NCBI GenBank assembly: GCA_016195405.1
Contig: JACPZP010000033.1
Span: forward strand, 34,598 to 98,597
Direction: 5' to 3'
Origin: Planctomycetota bacterium
GTDB taxonomy: Bacteria > Planctomycetota > Planctomycetia > Gemmatales > Gemmataceae
Length of the DNA stretch: 64,000 bases
Under the pieces are notes generated by a model that saw nothing but the letters and a program-made list of their open reading frames with translations, did no database searches and was not told where the DNA came from. The translations under genes and the position numbers were made by a program. Of the stretch, positions 8,027 to 15,922 are shown piece by piece. Position 1 is the first letter of the stretch. Each line of letters opens with the position of its first letter.

Positions 8027-9475
8027 ATGAGACCGATCTTATCCACTGCTACCGGCGAGCGGCTTCGCAGCGTGATCCTCACGGTATGGCGAACCGGTTT
8101 CCTCCTGGTTCCAACCGGACTTCTACTGATCGCCAGCTTACGCCACCCCAGCGGGAACAACGCCATGCTGTGGATGGGCACCGCGTTCCAGATCATTGTT
8201 TGCGTGCTCGCCTTCGCTAATCGTGCCAGCTGGGGGCAGCCCATCGGTCCTTCCGTCGTGACGCTCTATCTCATCGCATTGACATGGTTGTGGTTCGGCG
8301 ATTTTGTCGACGACTGGTACAATCACTTCGCCAAGTCGATCCTCTTGGTCATTCCCTTGGCGGTATTCGGATATCAGACGCTTTATGAGTCCGGCGCCCC
8401 GGCGATGCGGCGTGCGAACGCGCTTGCCCAACGTCTTGCCCAGCGGCAAGATTGGCCCTCCGACTTACAGGCTTGCCGGACCCTGACCGAGGTGAAGGCA
8501 TTGCGGGCCGCCTTGTCGCTGGATGCGGCGCCGGCCCTGGCGTTGCTTCAGCACCCTCGTTTGGAAGTGCGTGTGGCCGCCCTCGCCGCTTTGGAGTTTC
8601 GCAAGGACTGGCGTCCGGGGCAGGCGGAATTGGTAATGCAAGTTGCCCAGCGTGCCGAGCAACCGGCATTGCGCGCGGCAGCGGTCACTGCGCTGGGAAA
8701 CCTCGACGATCGACCCTTGGTGGAAACCTTGGCGCAGTTTCTGCACGACACCAGCCGCGAGGTCCGCAAAGCCGCCACCGAAGCGCTCTTGTGGGACACC
8801 GAACGGCGTTGGTCGTGGATCCGCTATGCCGTCCGCCGCATCCTGGCCGATCCGCTGTTTCTCAATGACGGCCCGCTCCTTCACGACGGACAGCTTTTGA
8901 CCTCCGAGGCGGTCAAGGATCTGACCGCGTGGTGTGCCGAAAAAGGCGTGATTTCCGCGCGGGCCGGCATGACCCTGGGCGCCCACTTCAATCGTGCCCT
9001 GAACGAACAGCCCGACGCGAAGCTGGCACGGAACTTGCGCGGCCAGCTAGGCGACCCGCATACGCCGGCGATCCTGCGGCTTGAGCTGGCGCGCGTGCTG
9101 CAATATCACCAGGAGCTTGACGGCCCGACTCTTGAGAAAATGCTCGATCCCGCGAATCCCGCGCCCATTCGCCTGATTTCCTGCGAGACGATTTTGATCG
9201 ATCAGTCTGACACGCGGCTGCGCAACGGGGCAATGACCGCTTTGCGGGACCTGGCGCGTCTTCCAAACCGGGAGATCGCTTTGGCCACCGCCGACGTGAT
9301 ACAAAGACGTCTTGGCGTCGATTTGGGCCTGGGCCTTGGGCAGCCGTTGCCGCCCATCCAGAGCAAGCAGGCGGCCGAGATCACGCGCCGCGTCATGCAC
9401 TGGGCGAGCCAAAACGAGCCTGCCGAAGATGAAGACGAGCGGAAATTGGAAGATTCGCGCGTGTTGGCAGGGTAG
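8027..9475 (+). CDS. Membrane protein with HEAT-like repeats
   Basis: The frame is open from a TTG at 7955. The ATG at 8027 (MRPILSTATGERLRS) is the more likely start, giving 482 residues. The N-terminal 120 residues hold about four hydrophobic segments (around 20-38, 48-66, 75-92 and 103-120) with a short WFGDFVDDWYNHF loop between the last two. The rest is soluble and made of Leu/Ala-rich alpha-helical pairs such as LEVRVAALAALEF, QPALRAAAVTALGNLDD and SREVRKAATEALLWD, typical of HEAT/Armadillo-like repeats. The C-terminus is acidic. Such repeats usually mediate protein-protein contacts. No catalytic motif is seen and the partner is unknown. The gene stands alone after a terminator. Confidence 0.75.
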   Translation: MRPILSTATGERLRSVILTVWRTGFLLVPTGLLLIASLRHPSGNNAMLWMGTAFQIIVCVLAFANRASWGQPIGPSVVTLYLIALTWLWFGDFVDDWYNHFAKSILLVIPLAVFGYQTLYESGAPAMRRANALAQRLAQRQDWPSDLQACRTLTEVKALRAALSLDAAPALALLQHPRLEVRVAALAALEFRKDWRPGQAELVMQVAQRAEQPALRAAAVTALGNLDDRPLVETLAQFLHDTSREVRKAATEALLWDTERRWSWIRYAVRRILADPLFLNDGPLLHDGQLLTSEAVKDLTAWCAEKGVISARAGMTLGAHFNRALNEQPDAKLARNLRGQLGDPHTPAILRLELARVLQYHQELDGPTLEKMLDPANPAPIRLISCETILIDQSDTRLRNGAMTALRDLARLPNREIALATADVIQRRLGVDLGLGLGQPLPPIQSKQAAEITRRVMHWASQNEPAEDEDERKLEDSRVLAG

Positions 9476-9525
9476 AGGGGCTTCAAAAAGGAGTCAGGAC
9501 TGAATGTCCCCTTATTCTTCCTCCA

Positions 9526-9945
9526 TTAACCAACGATTCTAATGTCGGCTGGGTCTGGCCATTCGAGCAGCGGTGAGAAGTTTACCTTCCATACATCAAG
9601 CTCACACAGGTTTTCACCACTATCCACATTCAAAGCCACTGATACCGGAACTCCATCGCTGTCTGTGAACTCTCCCAGCACAAGTTGTTGCGCGAACAAG
9701 CGGCTTGTGCTTTCTACGCCCTTTGGAATAAGCGACAGGCTACCCATTCCCCCGTCACTCATTTCGGCAACGTGAAGATCATTCAACGATTCGATAAGAT
9801 GCCGAGTCGCTGGTTTGCCCTTTAGCAGAGCAGCGATTACTGCCTTCTCTTGACCGGAAAGAGAACGTATGGCGTTCACGGCAGTGTGGTCCTCCCTGCG
9901 TTGATTACCCCGTTTTGTAGTTTGAATGCGTGGTAGGTTGTTCAT
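9526..9945 (-). CDS. DUF6984-like protein
   Basis: A 139-residue cytoplasmic protein. The core pattern is an N-terminal LSGQEKAVIAALLKG helix, a central EMSDGGMGSLSLIP block, then ADxDGVPVSVALNVD-like residues and a C-terminal LCELDVWKVNFSPLLEWP. From memory this matches the small uncharacterised DUF6984 family, and I assign it on that basis only. These proteins are often found as isolated accessory genes. Nothing in the sequence suggests a catalytic site. The gene converges with the HEAT-repeat gene at 50 bp distance. Confidence 0.6.
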   Translation of the reverse strand: MNNLPRIQTTKRGNQRREDHTAVNAIRSLSGQEKAVIAALLKGKPATRHLIESLNDLHVAEMSDGGMGSLSLIPKGVESTSRLFAQQLVLGEFTDSDGVPVSVALNVDSGENLCELDVWKVNFSPLLEWPDPADIRIVG

Positions 9946-10115
9946 TGACCAGCAACCGTGATGGTGCGGACATTCAGGCTGCCTCGCCCAAGGTCGTGTC
10001 GTAGGTCACGCTGCTCGTGCCGCCGAAGAAAGCCGTCTAGAGCGCCGCACCATGATTCTAAAGAAGAACCTGACGGTCTGGACCTAAATTACTGTGCACG
10101 ACTCAGTAGCACACC

Positions 10116-10175
10116 AACCCGACGCGCCAGCGAGGGAGCAGAAAAGCACGCTTCCACTCGCTGGCGCGTCGGGTT
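10116..10175. repeat. Palindromic repeat, TRRASEG type
   Basis: Inverted arms AACCCGACGCGCCAGCGAG (10116-10134) and CTCGCTGGCGCGTCGGGTT (10157-10175) are exact complements over 19 bp, with a 22-base loop. The left arm read in frame gives the peptide PTRRASEG, which I recall as frequent in spurious planctomycete protein predictions. This suits a high-copy extragenic palindrome. Confidence 0.8.
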
Positions 10176-10203
10176 AGTGCACATTCAGGCACAGCTTCTA
10201 GTA

Positions 10204-10238
10204 TTCTAGGTCCTGCCCCCTTTTTGAAACCGTTTCTA
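10204..10238. repeat. Half copy of the repeat found at 23019-23088
   Basis: TTCTAGGTCCTGCCCCC followed by TTTTTGAAACCGTTTCTA closely matches the right arm of the element at 23019-23088 on the same strand (GTCCTGTCCCC, then GTTTTGAAACCGCTTCTA), with only a few differences. It lies just downstream of the minus-strand fusion gene that ends at 10253. Confidence 0.65.
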
Positions 10239-10252
10239 GAAGCCGATTCCGG

Positions 10253-12208
10253 TCAATAACCCCGTTGTTTATCCACCACGCAAAGAAGCGGCTCGCCGGC
10301 TACGAACCGCCGCACATTCTCGCGGTAAAGCCGCCACTGCCGATCCATCGCTCCCACGGACTGCCCGCCGATGTGCGGACTGATAACCAGATTCGGCGCT
10401 TTCCACAGGGGATGACCGTCCGGCAATGGCTCCGGATCGCTAACGTCGAGGCCGGCGGCGGCGATTTCACCTTTCGTCAGCGCGGCTATCAGGTCGGGCG
10501 TCTTCACCAAGCCGCCGCGAGCGATGTTGATGAAGAACGCGCTCGGCTTCATGGCGCTTAACTGTTTCGCGCCGAACATGCCGCGCGTCTTTTCCGTCAA
10601 CGGCACGGCCAGCACCACCACGTCCGCCTTCGGCAGCAATTCCATCATCATTTCCGGACGGCTCAGGCTAAACACGAAATCCGGTTTCACAAGGGCTTCG
10701 TTAGCGTCGATCGCCAGCACGCGCATGCCGAATGCCTGGGCCCGCTTGGCGATTTGCGTACCGATGCCGCCCAGGCCGACGATTAGCATTGACTTGCCAT
10801 GTAGCTCGTCGGCTTTGCTGACGCTCTTCAGCTCTTTCCAGTTGCCGGGGCCTTTCTGGATCGGTCCGCGCGTCAAATTCAAAAGCAGCGCCATCGCCTG
10901 GTCGGCAACGTTGGGCCCGTAGAGCCGCTGCGTATTCGTTAGGACGATGGCGCTCTTGACCAGTTCGGGGACCAGGTCCTTTTCCACACCGGCATGACCC
11001 ACTGCGATCCAGCGCAGCTTCTTGCCGGCGGAGACTATGTCGGAAGTGCAGAAGCCGAGAACGGCGTCGGCGTCGCCGGCTTCCTTGGCGGCCTCCTCGG
11101 TGGACTTGACGGGAACGAACAGCACTTCCGGGGCGATGCGCTTTAGTTCCAGTAACCGCGCTGGCATCAGATTGGGAACGATGATCCGCTTAGGCGCCGT
11201 CCAACCGCTGGTCTTCTTAGTCGGCGATGGTCCTTCGTAGATGCCGAAATCCTCGACGAGATCCCACGGCATGATCCGGCCCAGCAGCTCATCGTAAACA
11301 TGGCGCGTCTCATCCTTGCGCGTGTTCGCTTCAATGCCGGTCCACTCTTTGTGCCAAGGCATCTCGATAGTCTTCAGAATGTCATCGAGTTCCTTGCCGG
11401 CATCGATTCCCTTTCTCACTTGCTCGCGGAGTTCGCTGAAGTATCGTTGCTGCTTCTTGAGAACTTCGGGACCGGCGAGCGGACCGTGGCCGGGGCAGAC
11501 CATCTTTACGTCAAGTTGCATGGCCTTGTCGAGGACGCGAATCCACGAGGCCGAGTCGGAATGGCCCATGTAGTTGAACGGCCCATTGGTGCAGGCGTCG
11601 CCCGTGCATAGGACCTTGTGCTTGGGCAGATACATGAACGCGTCGCCGGCGGTATGGGCGTGACCCAGGAACAAGAACTCCACGCGATTTTTGCCGTCGT
11701 CGAGGATCAGCTTCTCGTCGAAGATGATGTCCGGCACCTTGAGAAAGCTGGCGGCCACGTCTTTGCGGCCGGTCGCTCCCTTGCCCGCGTCGGCGAATTC
11801 CTGTGGGCCGCTAATGCGGAGCAATCGAGCGCAATGGGTCTGGGCGACGATGCTCGCGCCCGCCTTCGTAAAGACGGCGTTGCCATAGGCGTGATCGCCG
11901 TGGTGGTGCGAATCGAGCACGTAGCGGATCGGCTTGTCGGTGGTCTTCTTGACGGCTTCAATCACATCGCCCGCTTCTTTGGGAAAGTTGGCGTCGAAGA
12001 CGACGACGTAATCTTCCATTACCACCCAGATGTTGTTGCTGCCTCCGAAGACGACATTCTGGTCCGTGGCGCTGATGGCCGAATAGCGGAAGAATATGCC
12101 GGGAGCGATCTCCCGCACGTCGTTGAAATTCATCTTGGGAAGCTCGCCCTGCGCTTGGAGGGGCAGGGGAACTACGAACAGCAGTAGCAAGCCAACAACG
12201 CGCCGCAT
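10253..12208 (-). CDS. Exported metallo-beta-lactamase-fold / D-2-hydroxyacid dehydrogenase fusion
   Basis: A 651-residue two-domain protein with a signal peptide (MRRVVGLLLLFVVPLPLQAQ). Residues 30-310 are a metallo-beta-lactamase fold. The metal ligands are H101, H103, D105 and H106 (HxHxDH), H183 (GHAHTAGD), D204 (GDAC) and H241 (CPGHGP), so the site looks complete. Residues 340-650 are a D-isomer-specific 2-hydroxyacid dehydrogenase. The NAD-binding GLGGIG is at 479-483, and the catalytic Arg564 (NIARGG), Glu593 (DPEPLP) and His612 (SPHIGG) are all present. Both halves therefore keep their active-site residues in one chain. An NAD-dependent domain behind an apparent signal peptide is odd, since NAD is scarce outside the cytoplasm. 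The coupled reaction is unknown, although a hydrolase for a lactone or thioester paired with a reductase is conceivable. Confidence 0.88.
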   Translation of the reverse strand: MRRVVGLLLLFVVPLPLQAQGELPKMNFNDVREIAPGIFFRYSAISATDQNVVFGGSNNIWVVMEDYVVVFDANFPKEAGDVIEAVKKTTDKPIRYVLDSHHHGDHAYGNAVFTKAGASIVAQTHCARLLRISGPQEFADAGKGATGRKDVAASFLKVPDIIFDEKLILDDGKNRVEFLFLGHAHTAGDAFMYLPKHKVLCTGDACTNGPFNYMGHSDSASWIRVLDKAMQLDVKMVCPGHGPLAGPEVLKKQQRYFSELREQVRKGIDAGKELDDILKTIEMPWHKEWTGIEANTRKDETRHVYDELLGRIMPWDLVEDFGIYEGPSPTKKTSGWTAPKRIIVPNLMPARLLELKRIAPEVLFVPVKSTEEAAKEAGDADAVLGFCTSDIVSAGKKLRWIAVGHAGVEKDLVPELVKSAIVLTNTQRLYGPNVADQAMALLLNLTRGPIQKGPGNWKELKSVSKADELHGKSMLIVGLGGIGTQIAKRAQAFGMRVLAIDANEALVKPDFVFSLSRPEMMMELLPKADVVVLAVPLTEKTRGMFGAKQLSAMKPSAFFINIARGGLVKTPDLIAALTKGEIAAAGLDVSDPEPLPDGHPLWKAPNLVISPHIGGQSVGAMDRQWRLYRENVRRFVAGEPLLCVVDKQRGY

Positions 12209-12291
12209 GGCATCGCTCCGAAATTGAGAAAAAGGAGATTCGCCAACAATGTACGGCGAACCCGCGGCATTCGCAATGGGTCACTCCAGAA

Positions 12292-12372
12292 GTTTAGCCG
12301 CGAGCCAACGGCGAGCGTGGAAGCAACCCCCATGGGATTCGGTCCGCGCTCGCCGTTGGCTCGCGGCTAAAC
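12292..12372. repeat. Long palindrome between divergent genes
   Basis: Exact 26-bp arms at 12292-12317 (beginning GTTTAGCCGCGAGCCAACGG) and 12347-12372, separated by 29 bases. The arm core TTTAGCCGCGAG recurs at the uvrA frameshift (22228-22240), and the TTTAGC start recurs in the palindrome inside uvrA (17954). It occupies the shared promoter region of the fusion gene and mutS2 and ends 9 bases before the mutS2 start. It is a dispersed element rather than a terminator. Confidence 0.85.
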
Positions 12373-12381
12373 GCCGTTAGA

Positions 12382-14319
12382 ATGATCCGCATGGATTCTC
12401 ATACGCTGGAAATCCTGGAGTTTCCCAAAGTGTTGGAGCTGGTGGCAGGCTACTCCGCCTGTTCCCTGGGAAAGGAGCTTGCGCGGCAGGCGACGGCGGG
12501 CGCGAACGCCGACGGCATCCGCAACGAGATCGCGCTCGTCTCGGAGATGGTCGATGCGCTCGGCGACGGTCAGTCGCCGCCGTTTGCGGGCCTTCATGAC
12601 GTGCGCTTGCTTTCGCGCCGAGCCGCGATCGGAGCCATGCTGACCGCCGAGCAGCTTCTGGAGGTGGCGGAGACGCTCACCTGCACCGGCAACATGTATC
12701 GTTATCGGATGCGGCTACCCGACAAGCATCAGCGCCTCATCGCGCTGCTTGCCCCAGTGGAGGATCTAGGGCTGGTGGGCAAATCGATCCACGGCTGCAT
12801 CGATTCACGCGGGCACGTCCTCGATATGGCCAGCCCGGACCTTGCTCGAGTACGCAAGCAGATTACCGACATCGACGAACGCGTGCAAACCAAGATCAAG
12901 CACCTGCTGCGCGATCCCGAGCTGCGCAAGGCGCTTCGCTATCCGAACGCCACCGTCAGCGGCGATCATTATGTCTTGCCGGTGGCGGTCAATTATCGCC
13001 AGCGAATCCAAGGGGTCGTCCATCGCACGAGCAGCACCGGCGAGACGATCTTCATCGAACCGGCCGCCATCGCCGGCCTGAGTGCCGAGCGCGTTGTGCT
13101 TAAAGGTGAGGAAGATCGCGAGATTCGTCGCATTCTTCGCAAGCTGACCGCCGACGTCGGCAAAGTGTCACGGCAGCTAGGATACGCCATCGAGGTCATG
13201 GCCCGGCTTGATTTCGTCACGGCCAAAGCCAAGTTCAGCCGGGACTTCAAGCTGGCGGCGCCGGAGATCAACACCGAAGGCAAGCTCTGGCTGCGGCAGG
13301 CGCGGCATCCGGTTCTAGAGCAGATTTTTAGTAGTCCAACGCAAGATGCGGCGAGCGCGAAACCGCAAGCGGAGCGCGAAGTCGTTCCCATTGACGTGCG
13401 GCTTGGGCATCCGTTCAACCTCTTGATCATCACGGGGCCAAACACCGGCGGCAAGACGGTGACGCTGAAAACGACAGGCCTCCTGTGCCTCATGGCCCAG
13501 ACGGGGATGCACATACCGGCGGGGCAGGGGAGCCTGGTTCCGGCTTTTCAGCATATCCTGGCCGACATTGGCGACGAGCAGAGCCTGGAGCAATCGCTGA
13601 GCACCTTTAGTTCGCACATGTCGCGGATCTCGCACATCCTCAAAACGGCGAACCAGAAAAGTCTCGTGCTCTTGGACGAACTGGGCGCGGGCACCGATCC
13701 GATCGAAGGCGCGGCGCTGGGCCGGGCGATTCTCGACGAACTAGACCGGATCGGCTGCCGGGCGATGGTGACGACTCACCTGGGCAATCTCAAGACGTAT
13801 GCGTTCCACAACGATCGCGCGGAAAACGCCGCCGTCGAGTTCGACGCCGAAACACTGCGGCCGACATTCCGGCTGCATATCGGCCAGTTCGGCATGAGCA
13901 ATGCCCTGAAGATCGCCCGCCGGCTCAAACTGCCGCGCGACCTGTTGAAGCGGGCGCGTCGTTACCTGCGGAAGAGTCAACGGCGCGCTCCGGAGATGTT
14001 GCAACTCCAGCAAAAGCGAGAAGAGGCCGAGAAGGCACGCGAGGAGGCCCTCAAAGCGCAGGCCGAAGCGGGCCGGCAGCGCGAAGAGCTGGAACGAAAG
14101 CTTCACGAGGTCGAACGTCAAGCTCAGGCCGCAGCCGCCCTTAAGGACTGGCGTTTGCGCTTACAGATCGGCGACAAAGTCCACGTGCCGCGCTATGACA
14201 AGAACGGCATCGTCAAACGCGTCGATCACAAACGGAACATGGCCGTCGTCAGCTTGGGGCTGGGCCAATGGGAGGTATCGTTCGAAGAGGTGTTTCCGGT
14301 CAATCAAGAAGCGCGCTGA
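12382..14319 (+). CDS. mutS2: MutS2 ATPase without Smr domain
   Basis: A MutS-family ATPase of the MutS2 branch, which acts on branched DNA or on collided ribosomes depending on the organism. The N-terminal lever/core region (residues 1-330) includes the VYVLPVAVNYRQRIQG-like and SSTGETIFIEPAAI blocks. The Walker A motif GPNTGGKT is at 352-359, followed by ADIGDEQSLEQSLSTFSSHM, the Walker B region LVLLDELGAGTDP and the TTHLGNLKTYAF segment. A coiled coil rich in Glu/Arg/Ala follows (about 530-600), then a short KOW-like stretch. The protein stops at 645 residues, right after FEEVFPVNQEAR. Typical MutS2 proteins run to about 780 residues and end in the Smr nuclease domain, which is absent here. 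Confidence 0.92.
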   Translation: MIRMDSHTLEILEFPKVLELVAGYSACSLGKELARQATAGANADGIRNEIALVSEMVDALGDGQSPPFAGLHDVRLLSRRAAIGAMLTAEQLLEVAETLTCTGNMYRYRMRLPDKHQRLIALLAPVEDLGLVGKSIHGCIDSRGHVLDMASPDLARVRKQITDIDERVQTKIKHLLRDPELRKALRYPNATVSGDHYVLPVAVNYRQRIQGVVHRTSSTGETIFIEPAAIAGLSAERVVLKGEEDREIRRILRKLTADVGKVSRQLGYAIEVMARLDFVTAKAKFSRDFKLAAPEINTEGKLWLRQARHPVLEQIFSSPTQDAASAKPQAEREVVPIDVRLGHPFNLLIITGPNTGGKTVTLKTTGLLCLMAQTGMHIPAGQGSLVPAFQHILADIGDEQSLEQSLSTFSSHMSRISHILKTANQKSLVLLDELGAGTDPIEGAALGRAILDELDRIGCRAMVTTHLGNLKTYAFHNDRAENAAVEFDAETLRPTFRLHIGQFGMSNALKIARRLKLPRDLLKRARRYLRKSQRRAPEMLQLQQKREEAEKAREEALKAQAEAGRQREELERKLHEVERQAQAAAALKDWRLRLQIGDKVHVPRYDKNGIVKRVDHKRNMAVVSLGLGQWEVSFEEVFPVNQEAR

Positions 14320-14330
14320 TTCAGAGCTAC

Positions 14331-14963
14331 TCACTCGTCGCCGAAGAGCGCGTTGACCGCGATCTTCCCGAGATCGGCTCCGTCGACGATCAAAGAAACG
14401 GAATCACCGAGTTTTTGCTCAGTCCGTTTTTGATACTGCGGGTCGTCGCTTGGACCGGAAGGGGTTGAATAGATCTCAACGCAGTCGTCCACGAGGTTAA
14501 TGATCCAATACCAAGGGATGCCGGCTGCGGCGTATATGGGACCTTTCTCGTTGCGATCCTTGTCGAGCGATGACTGCGCGACCTCGATTATGAGGGCGAT
14601 CTCTTCCGGACTCGGATGCCTTTTAAGGTAACGATTCGCCGGTCCGCGCACAATCGCGAGGTCGGGTTCCGGTTCACTATCCGCGGTAGTAATCGCCGAT
14701 TGAATGCGAATGCGCCAGGCGTCCGGCAACAGCCTGCGCACACATTCGTGGGTTAAATCCATGATTGCGTCGTGGGGCGGATTTCTGGTCATTTTGGGAA
14801 CGAGCCAACCGTTGAGGAGTTCCAGGTCATCGTCTTCGCCGAGAATACCTACTTCAATCATACGATGGTACTCGTCGACTGAGAAACGTCGCACGGGAAA
14901 GTGAGGAACCTGAAAGTCGGGAGAAAGAGATGCGGTCGACATCGGGATTCCATCCAAAGGCAA
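14331..14963 (-). CDS. Uma2 family (DUF820) putative restriction-like endonuclease
   Basis: A 210-residue protein of the Uma2 family, which has a PD-(D/E)xK nuclease fold but no known physiological target. Visible elements are the N-terminal FSVDEYHRMIEVGILGEDD block, the LLNGWLVPKMTRNPPH block, the conserved EPDLAIVRGP (the Asp of the PD motif), IALIIEVAQSSLDKDR (the ExK-like Glu with a following Lys) and IPWYWIINLVDDCVEIY. All key positions appear present. Copies are numerous in planctomycetes and cyanobacteria, and a second, distinct one lies at 52635-53249. It converges with mutS2 at 11 bp. Confidence 0.85.
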   Translation of the reverse strand: MPLDGIPMSTASLSPDFQVPHFPVRRFSVDEYHRMIEVGILGEDDDLELLNGWLVPKMTRNPPHDAIMDLTHECVRRLLPDAWRIRIQSAITTADSEPEPDLAIVRGPANRYLKRHPSPEEIALIIEVAQSSLDKDRNEKGPIYAAAGIPWYWIINLVDDCVEIYSTPSGPSDDPQYQKRTEQKLGDSVSLIVDGADLGKIAVNALFGDE

Positions 14964-15000
14964 AGTGGACTTAGGTCAGCATAACAAAGCGGAGTGCTTT

Positions 15001-15873
15001 TTACACTGAGGATCCATGTTCTCTGGGCACTTTGTCTCTGAGACCAAGGAATTCTGGACTAACTTTGGCCAAGAATCCGAGCGCGAATCCCACAATGATT
15101 CCTTCAACGAGTGCGATCGGCACGTGGGCGATGGCCAAGACAAGCGGCGGCATGGCCCAATAGGTTTCCCCTCCCAGAATTAGCACCCCAAAATTCAATG
15201 CCAACGTTAAGAGCACGCCCAATTCGCCCAGGAGAAGCCCGAGCGGAAACTCCGGCGCGCCTTCCAGGCGACGCTCGACGGCTACGAGAAGGGCGGCCAC
15301 GAGCGCGGCGGCGCCCCACATCCAAGGTGATAGCCATAGCTCGTTGACAGGCTCAAAGCTGAGTGATTGGGTCTCGAAGTTCAGATTCGCATACAACAGT
15401 GCGACGCTGGCAAATAGGCTCATCGTCCAGACCATGCCGGCGCCGGCGACGAGGCATGTTCGAGACCAAGGATGCCGCAGCCACGCGATGCGATTCATCA
15501 GCCGAAAGAGTCCCCAGACGGCGAGGGCGGGCAGAGTCATCACGCAACTATTGACGCCGACCGCCAGGACGCCGCCGTGACCCGGGGGCAACATCGCCTG
15601 AAGGGCGAGGGCGATCGGAATGGCCAGCGCCGCCCGCGGGCCGAGCAGAATGCCGACGAGTCCGTTGAGAAGCAAGTGTACGGAAGCCGGCCCAGTCTTG
15701 ATGTGAATGAGCGAGGCGATGAAGAAGGCGGCCGTCAATAACGCGATGCGCGGGATCTCTTCATCACGCAACCGAATCGATCCCAGAACTGCCAGCAATA
15801 CAGTGAGGGCCGCTCCACCAATGATCCAGGGCGCGGTTAAGTAGCCATCGGAAATGTGTACGGCCAGGAGCAT
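15001..15873 (-). CDS. CbiM-like ECF transporter substrate-binding membrane protein (Co/Ni)
   Basis: A 290-residue integral membrane protein with about eight hydrophobic segments, related to CbiM/NikM, the S component of cobalt or nickel ECF transporters. The N-terminal HISDGYL motif and the SVHLLLNG motif correspond to the two His-containing metal-site regions (H6 and H66 here). The LGPRAALAIPIALALQAMLPPGHGGVLAVGVN block is the family's central signature, of which only a few residues are needed to recognise it. In characterised CbiM proteins the motif starts at Met1-His2 and the terminal amine takes part in metal binding. Here four residues (LLAV) precede the His and no alternative start codon fits. 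No CbiN, CbiQ or CbiO gene is adjacent, so the partner proteins must be encoded elsewhere. Confidence 0.8.
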   Translation of the reverse strand: MLLAVHISDGYLTAPWIIGGAALTVLLAVLGSIRLRDEEIPRIALLTAAFFIASLIHIKTGPASVHLLLNGLVGILLGPRAALAIPIALALQAMLPPGHGGVLAVGVNSCVMTLPALAVWGLFRLMNRIAWLRHPWSRTCLVAGAGMVWTMSLFASVALLYANLNFETQSLSFEPVNELWLSPWMWGAAALVAALLVAVERRLEGAPEFPLGLLLGELGVLLTLALNFGVLILGGETYWAMPPLVLAIAHVPIALVEGIIVGFALGFLAKVSPEFLGLRDKVPREHGSSV

Positions 15874-15922
15874 GAATCATACTAACGGGTTAGCGCGACC
15901 TTGCGAAGTCGCAAGCGCCAAG

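Larger units (their letters stand above)
9946..10252. other. Intergenic stretch of dispersed repeats
   Basis: Roughly 300 bases between two minus-strand genes with no gene of its own. It holds the palindrome at 10116-10175 and, at its right edge, a half copy of another repeat (10204-10238). The stretch looks like a landing site for small palindromic elements. Confidence 0.6.
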
